Source: Levilactobacillus cerevisiae (GTDB lineage Bacteria > Bacillota > Bacilli > Lactobacillales > Lactobacillaceae). From it: 45,551 nt of DNA. Shown in pieces: positions 1 to 7,719 of this stretch (the stretch's first letter is position 1; the number at the start of each line of letters is the position of its first letter). The translations under genes were made by a program, and so were the position numbers. The DNA lies in assembly GCF_003946245.1 (NCBI RefSeq), contig NZ_RHNN01000029.1:1-45551 (forward strand), in the 5' to 3' direction. The notes below the pieces were generated by a model that searched no databases, was not told the DNA's origin, and saw only the letters and a program-made list of their open reading frames with translations.

Positions 1-11
1 CACTTTACGCC

Positions 12-59
12 AAAACGAAAGTGGTGAGGAAAGATTCCGTCGAATCATTTCTCACCACT
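12..59 (-). terminator. Probable intrinsic terminator after the 135-587 gene
   Basis: An 18-bp hairpin (20-37 against 42-59) has a 9-bp perfect base (AGTGGTGAG/CTCACCACT), one mismatch and one wobble, with a 4-base loop. On the minus strand it is followed by a T-rich stretch (TTTCGTTTT). It lies 75 bases past the stop of the secreted-protein gene. The T-tract is interrupted, so termination may be partial. Confidence 0.5.
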
Positions 60-134
60 AAGGTTAGTCTGTTTTTTAAATGTAACTCGCATGACACCGC
101 CAATTGGGGATCAGGTTAGACTGTAGTTGCCGGC

Positions 135-587
135 TTACTTTACATACTTCCAGGCATGATAGTTCTCGCTTCCATTAGCATCCACCATGACTGAAACTAC
201 TTTTCCATTCTTATTTCTAGTCGACATAAAATGGAAAGCATTTCCCGTCTCACCAGCCGCATAGAACCCAAACATTTTAAGAGTCACCGTACCGACCTTC
301 AAATTGTAACGATAAACGTACAGATGCTGATTATTTAACTGACGTACCCGATTCCAAGCGCCCGCACGCTTCACCTTGCGGTACCAGGTCACGCCGTGTT
401 TTTTGACCACAGTTTTGGCATAGCCATGGTTTTTGATGTGGGTATACCACGTTCCCCGCGTCTTCGGTGACGTCGTATGCGTATACGCAATGCCGGGTAA
501 TGTTTTGGCCGCTTGCGCAGGTAATCCTGGCATCAGTACCAGCGTGAACCCCAGCAGTAATCCCACGCCAAGTCTTTTCAAATTCAT
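135..587 (-). CDS. Small secreted protein of unknown function
   Basis: This 150-residue protein has a clear Sec signal peptide: Lys/Arg at residues 4-5, a hydrophobic core of about 18 residues and a PAQA-A type cleavage site near residue 27. The mature part is basic and rich in Tyr, Trp, Lys and His (for example GTWYTHIKNHGYAK). No enzymatic motif, LPxTG anchor or lipobox is visible, so it is probably released or held to the wall by charge. The start is supported by AAGGAG nine bases upstream. It resembles the small secreted proteins common in lactobacilli, but I do not recognise a named family. It stands alone, with its own candidate terminator. Confidence 0.7.
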   Translation of the reverse strand: MNLKRLGVGLLLGFTLVLMPGLPAQAAKTLPGIAYTHTTSPKTRGTWYTHIKNHGYAKTVVKKHGVTWYRKVKRAGAWNRVRQLNNQHLYVYRYNLKVGTVTLKMFGFYAAGETGNAFHFMSTRNKNGKVVSVMVDANGSENYHAWKYVK

Positions 588-704
588 GTGAACCCGCTCC
601 TTCTAACTGATATGTACGCTGCTAAAAACTTACGCATTAAGTATACGAAATGTAGGCGACACAACTTGGCACTTCTTTAAAAAAATATTATTGGCCAGAC
701 CCCC

Positions 705-750
705 AAAAAACAAGCCTAAACCGGACATACCAGTTCAAACCTGTCTTTTT
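705..750 (-). repeat. Terminator-like repeat, family C, copy 1
   Basis: Two stem arms (705-722 and 732-750) pair almost fully on the minus strand if G-U wobbles are allowed, and the minus strand continues into a T6 tract. The loop region and flanks (CCGG...CAGTTCAA...CCTGTC, then GAGTNGCAT) match a second copy at 3571-3616. The wobbles favour the minus strand as the RNA, consistent with ending the YjbR-family gene at 785-1132. Confidence 0.5.
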
Positions 751-784
751 GAGTGGCATCTTTAGCATCCAAGACCCTTTGCCA

Positions 785-1132
785 TCATTCAGTCAATTGG
801 TAGCTTTCATCTATTAGATTAGCTAATTCCTTCTTCGAGACCAACTGACTAATATCTAATGTGATCCAGTGTTGCTTCGTGAAATGTTGTCCGGGCAAGA
901 TATAGGGAAATGTACCAACTAGCTCATCAATCCTCGCAGGATGGCATTTCAGATCAATGTACAAGACCTCGTTTTTTTCATAAACGAGACCAAATATTTT
1001 CTTGCTGGCTTCATGCCGCAGCGCGTCGAAGACAATCCGGTTGCGATGGTCCGGAGCATTAAATGGCTCATCAACGATAACGCGTTTACCCTCGCTACTG
1101 AAGTTAATGAGGGCTTCTTTTGTCATTTCCAT
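785..1132 (-). CDS. MmcQ/YjbR family protein
   Basis: At 115 residues this matches the small CyaY-like MmcQ/YjbR family in length and pattern: an early 'PFNAPDHRN' turn, 'IFGLVYEKNEVLYIDLKCHPARIDEL' in the middle (residues 46-70) and 'FPYILPGQHFTKQHWITLDI' toward the end. The family is usually annotated as DNA-binding from structure, but its role is not established. The start codon is placed by AGGAGG nine bases upstream. It is a single gene, flanked by a family C hairpin on its 3' side and gene-poor sequence upstream. Confidence 0.8.
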   Translation of the reverse strand: MEMTKEALINFSSEGKRVIVDEPFNAPDHRNRIVFDALRHEASKKIFGLVYEKNEVLYIDLKCHPARIDELVGTFPYILPGQHFTKQHWITLDISQLVSKKELANLIDESYQLTE

Positions 1133-1475
1133 TATTACGCTCCCTCCTTAATGATGTAGTGACACCAATGGTAATTAAGCGCAATCGTATCTGCGCCACA
1201 GAAAATTGTATTGACAGTTAGTTCCCATCAAGAGCAGGAATACCGGCGACAGGATCCTATTAACCAGGGCTGGACAGTCAATCGTTCTGAAAGTTCGTAA
1301 TCCAAGTTGTAAATTGGCATCAAAAAAAATGAATAACCATGCCATAGGATGGATACTCACGGGTGGCTCACTCTTAATGAGCGAAAATGGCACACTTCTA
1401 CGTGACGACCACAACCTCAGGCTAAACAATTGTTCTACAGCGATAACGATACACGTCATAGGTGATTGGGCCAAA
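1133..1475. other. Gene-poor stretch
   Basis: Only overlapping short frames on both strands occur here, with no ribosome site, no family resemblance and no convincing codon pattern. Apart from the upstream region of the YjbR-family gene I see nothing that I can support. Confidence 0.5.
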
Positions 1476-1505
1476 CAAAAAGGACCGCCAACTAGCAACA
1501 GTCCT
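1476..1505 (-). terminator. Intrinsic terminator of the 1545-2414 gene
   Basis: On the minus strand AGGACTG pairs with CGGTCCT (one wobble) around an 11-base loop and runs into TTTTTG. It sits about 40 bases past the stop of the secreted-protein gene. Confidence 0.6.
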
Positions 1506-1544
1506 CACCAAATTAATTTCTGCCATTAAGCCTGTCTTGACTCA

Positions 1545-2414
1545 CTAATTAATCCGTTGACCAATAGCAAATGCGTAGAACTTCTCTGCATTTGGACCAT
1601 TATCAATCGACTTCTTCCCTTTGACATTTTCTTCAATATTTAAGCCGATTTCATACCCCTTAAGCTTACCTAATTTGGCAGCCGTGTAACCGTAATCATT
1701 TGCTAAAATCTGCTTAACCTTTTTAACCCGTTTCTTCGTGCTAACGGCGTTACTCGTAGCTAAATATTCAGTAACCTTAGGAAAATAGGTCACGTTTTGA
1801 TAACGACTCGTCTTCAGCACGCTCTTCTTAACCGTTGGCGCTGCTGGATCTTCGTTACCAAGTTTCAAGCCAAATTCATACGCAGCGATATTCGTTAAAT
1901 CATAGGCTAACTTCATGTTGGGCAATGACTTCACTATCGACCGGGTAATCCCTTGAGTTGGTGAATACTTAATGTAATTTTGGAAATCCTGACTATTCGT
2001 AAACATGCCCATGGGTACAAAGCGGCTCTTCAGCAGGTCCATCGCTAACCCATGCGTTAAATACCCCCGCCAAACATAACCAACCGTGCTCTTAGGATGT
2101 GCCTTGGTCCCACCAGCATTAATGTAGTAGTAGACCGATTTGGTTCCACCATGCTGCAGGACGACAGTTGAAGCACGTGTAAAAGTCGTATTAGGTCTAT
2201 CCGTCAAATAACCGTGCCGTTTCGTATGTTTTTTATTCCACAATGCCACTTTCTTATTGGGATACTTCGCACGATAAGTCGGCCGCTCAGTTGGCCACTT
2301 TTCTGAGACCACCGTATATTTCTGAGAAGCTTGCGCCGTTTGCGAAAAAACCAGGCCCAATGCGATACTCAAGATGAGTCCCAAGACTACCCCTAATGTC
2401 GCTCTAAATTTCAT
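1545..2414 (-). CDS. Secreted protein with lactobacillar surface-type N-terminal region
   Basis: A 289-residue exported protein. A Sec signal peptide (basic start, about 20 hydrophobic residues, TAQAS cleavage) precedes a segment at roughly residues 50-110 with the pattern 'KHTKRHGYLTDRPNTTFT...YYYINAGG', which resembles the repeats or SH3-like modules of lactobacillar surface proteins. The remainder (residues 120-289) is unfamiliar and has no anchor motif. The upstream ATG at 2423 is only one base from the GGGG ribosome site, while the ATG at 2414 is ten bases away and begins a cleaner signal peptide, so I start there. It is divergent from the SAP-domain gene. Function unknown. Confidence 0.65.
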   Translation of the reverse strand: MKFRATLGVVLGLILSIALGLVFSQTAQASQKYTVVSEKWPTERPTYRAKYPNKKVALWNKKHTKRHGYLTDRPNTTFTRASTVVLQHGGTKSVYYYINAGGTKAHPKSTVGYVWRGYLTHGLAMDLLKSRFVPMGMFTNSQDFQNYIKYSPTQGITRSIVKSLPNMKLAYDLTNIAAYEFGLKLGNEDPAAPTVKKSVLKTSRYQNVTYFPKVTEYLATSNAVSTKKRVKKVKQILANDYGYTAAKLGKLKGYEIGLNIEENVKGKKSIDNGPNAEKFYAFAIGQRIN

Positions 2415-2467
2415 AACGTCCATTCCCCTTTTAGCTTATCTTACCATACTTCCAATCTTTTCAGGCC

Positions 2468-2492
2468 ATATACAATCCAGAATGTTGTATAT
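2468..2492. promoter_or_regulatory. Inverted repeat between divergent genes
   Basis: Perfect 8-bp arms ATATACAA and TTGTATAT are separated by nine bases. The repeat lies between the divergent secreted-protein and SAP-domain genes and contains TATA-like hexamers in both directions. It could be an operator or simply overlapping -10 elements. No regulator is encoded next to it. Confidence 0.3.
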
Positions 2493-2581
2493 TGGAGATG
2501 AAGATGAATTCTCCTTGTATCGTGACATGATTGTACTCGTGACGCAACCAACGTACCCAATTTCCGGAAGGAGTTCTCACC

Positions 2582-3230
2582 ATGACTAAGCGACCTGACT
2601 TCACACCAAACATGAATCCTATGGTATTTAAACGCTTTTATTGGTATCAAACGGAGTTACGGCAAATTTGTCGTCAACAAGGCCTACCCACAACTGGCAC
2701 CAAGGCCGAGCTGACTACTTACATCTTGACACTACTCAATGGTCAGGCTCCCCAAGACATCCACCCTATCAGAAAGCTGCGGAGAAGGTCATCCGCCAAG
2801 CTAACGGCTGGGCAAATAACGTTAGACACGAAGCTCTTGAATTCTGGTTTTGCACTCAATAACGAGGCTAGAAGCTTCTTTGCTCACTATTTTGGGGTCC
2901 AAAAATTTTCATTTCGTAAAGCCATGGCCATCAAGATGAGAACTGTTGAACAAACGGCGGACACCAGTGCTACAGTGGCGGATTTAATTGCAGTGCTAGA
3001 AGCTCCCGCACCTGCCACCACAAAGAACGCCGAAGAGGGCACCTATCAGTGGGAATAATTTTATTAAGGATTTCTGCAACGACCCCATCTCAAAGCGCTA
3101 CACTGAACCCCTGAAGGTGGCCGCAATTTTATGGCAAAAAGTACGGGACTCTGACCAACCCAAGACGTATCGACATGCACTGGTAGTCAGGCACACTAGC
3201 GAGTTAAGTCGTTTCTTGAAGTCGTCCTAG
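2582..3230 (+). pseudogene. SAP-domain/DUF6434-like protein, frameshifted
   Basis: The first frame (2582-3058) encodes a SAP-type helix-extension-helix (residues 15-50, 'RQICRQQGLPTTGTKAELTTYIL'), a basic linker and a conserved block beginning 'ITLDTKLLNSGFALNNEARSFF'. That block resembles DUF6434 from memory. It stops at TAA 3056-3058. From 3054, in a frame shifted by one base, coding continues for 58 codons to TAG at 3228-3230 ('NNFIKDFCNDPISKRYTEPL', then 'VAAILWQKVRDSD'), which looks like the missing end. Removing one G from GGG at 3051-3053 restores a single frame of about 215 residues. SAP domains bind nucleic acid; the role is otherwise unknown. GGAAGGAG precedes the start. Confidence 0.75.
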
Positions 3231-3358
3231 GAATACTGTGTGCTGCAGCTGACTTCCATGAATGCCAACCGCAATCCGACCAATATAATCTGCGTATTTC
3301 AACCCTCAGTCCAATGTATTAACTAGTTTTTTTACTAATGCCCCCCTTTCTAAAGAAT

Positions 3359-3394
3359 GAGTTTGGGACAAAACCCCAGACTCTTTTTGGTTCT
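3359..3394 (+). terminator. Intrinsic terminator after the SAP gene
   Basis: GAGTTTGGG pairs with CCCAGACTC-type sequence (9 bp, one wobble) around ACAAAAC, followed by TTTTT. It ends the plus-strand transcript of the SAP-domain gene. Confidence 0.6.
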
Positions 3395-3402
3395 CCAACT
3401 CC

Positions 3403-3528
3403 ATATTGCTGAAACGTGCGACAAAAGGCAACTGGCTCCGCTTAAAACTGCTAGCCAAATAATCCAAACCCGGGATTATCCGGCTAGCAGCCTTAATGCT
3501 CACCAGCTAACCGCCTTTTGTCCCACTC
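3403..3528 (-). repeat. Structured repeat, family A, copy 1
   Basis: Read on the minus strand, these 126 bases align without gaps to 45248-45373 on the plus strand. Nested stems are visible: an outer stem (GTGGGACAAAAGGC with GCCTTTTGTCGCAC), a middle AGCTGG/CCAGTT, a 13-bp inner stem and an apical AATCC/GGATT around a CGGG-containing loop. Several inner-stem pairs differ between copies yet stay paired. Wobble pairs favour this strand as the RNA. The antisense strand ends in a T-rich tract, which would look like a terminator. Confidence 0.7.
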
Positions 3529-3570
3529 TCTTTCTAAAGAATGGTCAACCGACAGTTGCCAGAAAGACCT

Positions 3571-3616
3571 AAAGAGACAGGCCTGAACCGGAATTTCAGT
3601 TCAACCCTGTCTCTTT
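3571..3616 (-). repeat. Terminator-like repeat, family C, copy 2
   Basis: A long hairpin on the minus strand pairs AAAGAGACAGG with CCTGTCTCTTT and continues inward through GUUGAACUG/CGGUUCAGG-type wobble pairs. It matches the copy at 705-750, including the flanking GAGTNGCAT. It lies 80 bases past the stop of the DHA2 exporter on the same strand and probably ends that transcript. Confidence 0.6.
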
Positions 3617-3696
3617 GAGTAGCATTTTTAGGTAACCAGCAAGTTACTTTGTCTAAACGCTCTTCTACCACCAGTCATATTCACTTGCCTAATCAG

Positions 3697-5394
3697 TTAT
3701 TTCCGACTGAGATAGTCACGGCGTTTTCTAAACAGAAAGACCGTGAGTGGCATCAAGAATGTAAATGGCAACGCCAGTCGATATGGCCGGATAAAAGCTA
3801 AGGTCAATTGGTCCTTGGTTTCACGCTTGATCGTCGCAACCGCCGTCGTCAAGACGCGATTGTCCTGGGCAACCTGTTGCGTGACAGTTCGGCTGACTTG
3901 CTGGTAAACAGTCCGTTTGGTGGTTACTGATGCTTGGGCCAGCCGAGGCTGCCGCAATGCTTGCTGATAGTTTTGACGGATGAGTCGCTGGGCTTTTGCT
4001 TTATTGATAAAAGTAGTTTGCTGGTGCGGCGTTGTCTCTGTCTTCAGTTGATGCTTTACCTGAATCAGTGTGTCACTCTTTACCTTAGCCGTCACCGTTA
4101 ATGCCTCAACCCGATTTTGCGCGAAAGTCCAGATATTTGTTTTGGCTGTCACTAAATTCGTCGATAGCGCCGACACAAAGATGGCCACAGCTAGGGATGT
4201 GCCAATCTGTCGGAAGACCCCGATGACGCTCTGCGATGCTGTCAATAGACTGCCAGTAAAGTCACCTGCTGCCAAGACTGTGATGGGGCCGATGACAATT
4301 CCATAACCGGCACCCACCAGAACCGCCGCCATGCAGACCTGCCAATACGCATTTGGATTCATTTGACTAAGGACGACGTAGCCACCAATCATGGCAAGAC
4401 TGCCCATCAAGATGACGGCACGTGGGCCAACCTTGGCCAACAACAAGCCACTCAGCGGAGACCACATAAAAATCATGAGCGACGCTGGCGTAATCATCAA
4501 GGCCGCTAGTAATTCGCCTTTACCTTGCACCTTCGTAAAGAAGCTCGGCATCAAGACGAGTAAGGCAACCAGGAAGATTCCTGACATCACGGTCACGATT
4601 GCTGCCCCGACAAACTGTTTGTCCTTGAATAGCGCCAGTGGCACCATGGGTTGCTTGACCCGAGACTCGACCACCACAAAGGTCGCCAAAGCAACAAGAC
4701 TCAGCAGTCCCAGTCCGAGACACCGATAACTCAGCCACCCCCAGTCGCTGCCTTTCACCAGCAATAGAGTCAGGCTAAATAGCATCATCATTGAAAGCAC
4801 CGATCCCCAAATATCTAAGTGTTCTGCTGTTTGCTTTCTTTCGTGTCGATCAAGCAGCCGCCAGCAAAGAACCAGTGCGAGCAGGGTAAATGGCACATTA
4901 ATTAAAAAGATGCCGCGCCAGCTAAAAAACTGCGTCACGATTCCCCCAATTGTTGGCCCCATGGCAGCTGCTAACCCCTGAGTAACCCCCAGAATGGCAA
5001 TCGCACTGGTCCGCTTTTCCATGGGTGCACTCTGAATGCCAATCGTCATACTAGCGGGGAAAACAATCGCTGCACCCACGCTTTGAATCCCTCGGCCAAC
5101 AATCAGCCATGCCACGTTGCCCGCCAATCCAGAAAATAGCGACCCAACCAGAAATAGCCCTAAGCCCAAAATGTAGAAGCGACTACGACCGTGAATATCG
5201 GCTAGTCGCCCTAATGGAATCGTCAAGGTAGCAAATAGAATCGTGTACAGATTTAGTGCCCATGAAAGCTGTTCTAAACTGACGGATAGACCTGTCTGAA
5301 TTGCGGGTAACGCAATATTCATGACCGTTGTGTCCAACATGCAGAGAAAAATACCAATGGACATTGTCCCAACTAACTTCGTTGTTTTTTTCAA
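3697..5394 (-). CDS. DHA2-family MFS multidrug exporter with large external loop
   Basis: A 565-residue proton-driven drug exporter of the 14-helix DHA2 (EmrB/QacA/LmrB) type. Visible marks are 'LDTTVMNIALPAIQ' in helix 1, 'GRLADIHGRSRFYILG' (motif A) after helix 2, and 'GVTQGLAAAMGPTIGG' with 'WRGIFLINVPF' (motif C region). Residues about 415-535 form a hydrophilic, Gln/Thr/Lys-rich insert before the last helix (about 540-558), longer than in typical homologues. It is divergent from a TetR gene 97 bases away, with an inverted repeat between them, so repression by that TetR and induction by substrate is the expected logic. The substrate cannot be read from the sequence. Confidence 0.85.
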   Translation of the reverse strand: MKKTTKLVGTMSIGIFLCMLDTTVMNIALPAIQTGLSVSLEQLSWALNLYTILFATLTIPLGRLADIHGRSRFYILGLGLFLVGSLFSGLAGNVAWLIVGRGIQSVGAAIVFPASMTIGIQSAPMEKRTSAIAILGVTQGLAAAMGPTIGGIVTQFFSWRGIFLINVPFTLLALVLCWRLLDRHERKQTAEHLDIWGSVLSMMMLFSLTLLLVKGSDWGWLSYRCLGLGLLSLVALATFVVVESRVKQPMVPLALFKDKQFVGAAIVTVMSGIFLVALLVLMPSFFTKVQGKGELLAALMITPASLMIFMWSPLSGLLLAKVGPRAVILMGSLAMIGGYVVLSQMNPNAYWQVCMAAVLVGAGYGIVIGPITVLAAGDFTGSLLTASQSVIGVFRQIGTSLAVAIFVSALSTNLVTAKTNIWTFAQNRVEALTVTAKVKSDTLIQVKHQLKTETTPHQQTTFINKAKAQRLIRQNYQQALRQPRLAQASVTTKRTVYQQVSRTVTQQVAQDNRVLTTAVATIKRETKDQLTLAFIRPYRLALPFTFLMPLTVFLFRKRRDYLSRK

Positions 5395-5424
5395 GATTGA
5401 GGTCCCCTCCTAATGTGTGTATCG

Positions 5425-5456
5425 CTAGTTTACGAGCCCCGATGATGATAAACTAG
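5425..5456. promoter_or_regulatory. Candidate TetR operator
   Basis: Arms CTAGTTTA and TAAACTAG (8 bp, perfect) lie 16 bases apart in the 97-base gap between the exporter and its divergent TetR gene. The position fits joint control of both promoters. Binding by the adjacent TetR is inferred. Confidence 0.5.
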
Positions 5457-5491
5457 GTTTAGGTTACAGATAAGGGAGAGGTTGTTACCTA

Positions 5492-6034
5492 ATGGACCCA
5501 CAAGACCGGAAACAGCAAAATCTGACGGCCATCTACGGTGCCTTACTGGAGTTGATGGCGCAAAAACCAGTGATGAATATTTCCATCACCGAACTTTGTC
5601 AGCAGGCTCAAGTCTCACGGACTTATTTCTACCGCCACTATCAGAATTTTAATCAGATCATTCTGGCCTATCAGACGCAGAACATGCTACACTATCTGCG
5701 GCGATTACCGCAGACATCTAAGGTTGATTTAACGCGGTTAATGACACACTATTTTGAGAATACCAAACTAGAGGCTGAAACCTATCAACTCTTGATTAAA
5801 AATGGCAAATTAGATATTCTGTTGGAAACATTTCAGACTGTTTTTCAACTACTCATTAAGCAAGAGCGGATTGCAAATCACACGTCACGTTTAACGGCGC
5901 CTTATTACTTGGAATTTTTCTCTGGTGCTGTCATTAACGTCACGGTCAACTGGGTCAAGCATGGCTTTGTTGAATCACCAGCATATTTAGGCCAAACGGT
6001 AGCCAGTTACGTTCGCTCAAGTAATCTGATGTAG
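5492..6034 (+). CDS. TetR/AcrR-family regulator of the adjacent exporter
   Basis: 180 residues. An N-terminal HTH at about residues 10-55 is seen in 'NLTAIYGALLELM', 'NISITELCQQAQVSRTYFYR' and 'HYQNFNQII'. The C-terminal ligand/dimer region (60-180) is divergent, as usual, and ends in a helix pair like the TetR_C type seen in lactobacilli. GGGAGAGG lies ten bases before the ATG. Its divergent arrangement with the DHA2 exporter and the shared inverted repeat suggest local repression. The ligand is unknown. Confidence 0.8.
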   Translation: MDPQDRKQQNLTAIYGALLELMAQKPVMNISITELCQQAQVSRTYFYRHYQNFNQIILAYQTQNMLHYLRRLPQTSKVDLTRLMTHYFENTKLEAETYQLLIKNGKLDILLETFQTVFQLLIKQERIANHTSRLTAPYYLEFFSGAVINVTVNWVKHGFVESPAYLGQTVASYVRSSNLM

Positions 6035-6091
6035 TGCGACAAAGGTATGTTCCCACCGCCTGTAACTTAAAATTCTTAAGGAGTGATGCAC

Positions 6092-6310
6092 TTGAAAACA
6101 ACTGTCCAAAAAATTGGTCATTCACTTTGGGTTATTATTCCTCGTGAACTTAAGGCCAAGGTCGGTGACAAATATAAGGTTACCAAAATTGGAGACACAT
6201 TGATCATGACATCTCAGCGTGAGGACCTATTTAGAAATGAGGCTGACTGGACTGGCTTTCGCAACAGTATCTCCAAGGAAGACCACGAATGGGACGAGGC
6301 TGAAGACTAG
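6092..6310 (+). CDS. AbrB/MazE-type antitoxin, orphan
   Basis: 72 residues. The N-terminal SpoVT/AbrB swapped-hairpin fold is seen in 'TTVQKIGHSLWVIIPRELKA' and 'GDKYKVTKIGDTLIM', and the acidic C-terminal tail ('EDHEWDEAED') is the part that usually blocks the toxin. I place the start at TTG 6092, eight bases after AAGGAG (6078-6083), rather than at GTG 6083 or ATG 6086, which sit on or beside the ribosome site; the resulting MKTTVQKIG is typical. MazE proteins bind their own promoter and neutralise a MazF RNase. Here only a short MazF-like remnant follows, so it is probably a leftover DNA-binding antitoxin. Confidence 0.75.
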   Translation: MKTTVQKIGHSLWVIIPRELKAKVGDKYKVTKIGDTLIMTSQREDLFRNEADWTGFRNSISKEDHEWDEAED

Positions 6311-6331
6311 CATCTGCTCCTGTCCAAAGAG

Positions 6332-6373
6332 GACTCTGTTTCTGTTGGTCATGAGATTAAAAAGCGACGTTCG
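6332..6373 (+). pseudogene. MazF toxin remnant
   Basis: A 14-codon stretch reads DSVSVGHEIKKRRS before a stop. It matches the highly recurrent 'P-x-GHEIxKRRP' signature near the N-terminus of MazF/PemK RNases. It begins 21 bases after the antitoxin stop, where a toxin gene would be. No intact toxin frame follows up to 6690. The call rests on one short motif. The rest of 6374-6587 shows no gene. Confidence 0.45.
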
Positions 6374-6587
6374 TAGCTAACGATTGGTCTAAGGTCTAAA
6401 AAGAATTAGAGCGCTCATGTTGAAGTCCAGAGGCGATGATGTTGCAAACAAAATCACAGACTTTCTCCGTGAAGCTGACCTTTAGGACAACCTCCCCAGT
6501 TGACTAACAGAAGATGTTCGAGGGAAACCGAAAGTAAGTAAAAACTTTTCCGTAAATTGACCACCATGCTGCTAGCTAAACACGACA

Positions 6588-6626
6588 AATAACCGGAGTC
6601 CCTCTCAACAAGGACTCCGGTTGTTT
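6588..6626. terminator. Bidirectional terminator
   Basis: AACCGGAGTCC pairs with GGACTCCGGTT (11 bp, perfect) around a 9-base loop. T-rich sequence follows on both strands. It can end the SDR gene transcript on the minus strand and anything reading from the antitoxin on the plus strand. Confidence 0.7.
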
Positions 6627-6693
6627 GTGATGCTGTTTTTGAAGATTGAATCCTGCCACCAAGATTTGACAAACACCAAACACTGGTTGATCG

Positions 6694-7573
6694 TTAAGCT
6701 CTGTGTGGCGTTCGCCCCGCTTGTGCCTTCTCCCGTCTAGCCAAGCCACGGTCGGCTGCGCGCATCTCAAGGTGGATAATCCGATCGAACATTTTGTAAG
6801 ATAACTTTCGCGCTGCCACCACTGCCAGGGTATCCAGCAATGTCAATTGATAACGGGTCTTAGGCCGCTGCGCGTTAACCGCCTTGAGCATTAAGCGGGC
6901 AATGTCGTCCCCCGTCGCCTGAAAGTTCCAACTACCCAAGGCATACGCCTCAACCATCCGCCGGTAAGCAGAATTTTTAGGTGTCGTTGCCACCATGTGA
7001 TCAGCCGCTGTCTGTTGCCAGTTCGTTGCCGTGCCACCCGGTTCGATTATAATGACGTCGATACCAAAGTCCTTAACTTCTAAACGGAGGGAATCACTCA
7101 ACGCCTCCAAAGCGTGCTTGGAAGCATAGTACCAACCGCCCAATCGCGAGTACAGTTGACCACCGACTGAAGAATTGTTCAGAATTTTTCCAGCATGTTG
7201 GTGGCGCATGGTTGGTAAGACCAGTTGGATCAGGTTGGCCGCACCAAAGACGTTCACGTCAAATTGGCGTTTCGCCTCGGCTGGGTCAACGTCCTCGATG
7301 GCCCCCCATTGAGCCGTAGCCAGCATTATTAATCAAAACATCAATCCGGCCCTCATGCGTCAGCACGGCCTGGACAAAAGCTTGATTCGACGCCTGATCC
7401 GTCACGTCCAGCTTAAAAATATGAATTCCCTGCGCTGCCAGATCGGTCATCTGGTCCACGTGGCGGGCCCCAGCATACACCTTGTAACCGGCGTTGTGAA
7501 AACGTAACGCGGCCGCCTTACCCATTCCCGAGGAAGCTCCCGTAATTAAAGCAACTTGTTTCGTCATTGTCAT
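6694..7573 (-). pseudogene. SDR-family oxidoreductase, frameshifted
   Basis: The classical short-chain dehydrogenase layout is split in two frames. The first part (to about 7300) has the NAD(P)-binding TGASSGMG and NNAG motifs; the second (from about 7326) has 'NSSVGG' (Ser), the catalytic YxxxK in 'YYASKHAL' and 'IIEPGGTATNW'. A run of six C (7302-7307 on the plus strand) sits exactly at the break: with five, the frame reads NNAGYGS-MGAIEDVDPAEA continuously, giving about 290 residues. AAGGAG precedes ATG 7573 (4 bases) and ATG 7567 (10 bases). The gene is divergent from a TetR regulator and its promoter carries a matching operator. The substrate is unknown. It is either a true pseudogene or a homopolymer read error. 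Confidence 0.8.
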
Positions 7574-7628
7574 CAATCTCCTTGATTGTTTTGTTATTTG
7601 GCTTGTTTTTATCGTTGAGCGTGTATTC

Positions 7629-7657
7629 ACTATAAAAGAAAGACCTTTCTTTGCCAA
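7629..7657 (-). promoter_or_regulatory. SDR promoter with operator in the spacer
   Basis: On the minus strand -35 TTGGCA (7657-7652) and -10 TATAGT (7634-7629) are 17 bases apart. The spacer holds a 16-bp palindrome, AAGAAAG-AC-CTTTCTT (7636-7651). The palindrome at 7690-7705 shares AAGAA and TTCTT at the same spacing. The SDR start is about 50 bases downstream of the predicted transcription start. Confidence 0.7.
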
Positions 7658-7683
7658 CTACAAATGTTTAATTAATTTACCAT

Positions 7684-7712
7684 TTGACTAAGAATCGATA
7701 TTCTTTTATACT
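7684..7712 (+). promoter_or_regulatory. TetR promoter with operator in the spacer; probable leaderless mRNA
   Basis: -35 TTGACT (7684-7689) and -10 TATACT (7707-7712) are 17 bases apart. The spacer holds AAGAAT-CGAT-ATTCTT (7690-7705). Only seven bases separate the -10 from the ATG at 7720, so transcription should begin at or next to the start codon. No ribosome site precedes that ATG. Confidence 0.65.
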
Positions 7713-7719
7713 GAGCTGT

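Noticed and set aside
1175..1529. Overlapping 71- and 107-codon frames on opposite strands
   Set aside because: Neither has a ribosome site or recognisable product, and a terminator of the neighbouring gene falls inside them.
4391..4738. Frames on both strands within the DHA2 exporter
   Set aside because: They are shadows of a gene with a clear family match and have no ribosome sites.
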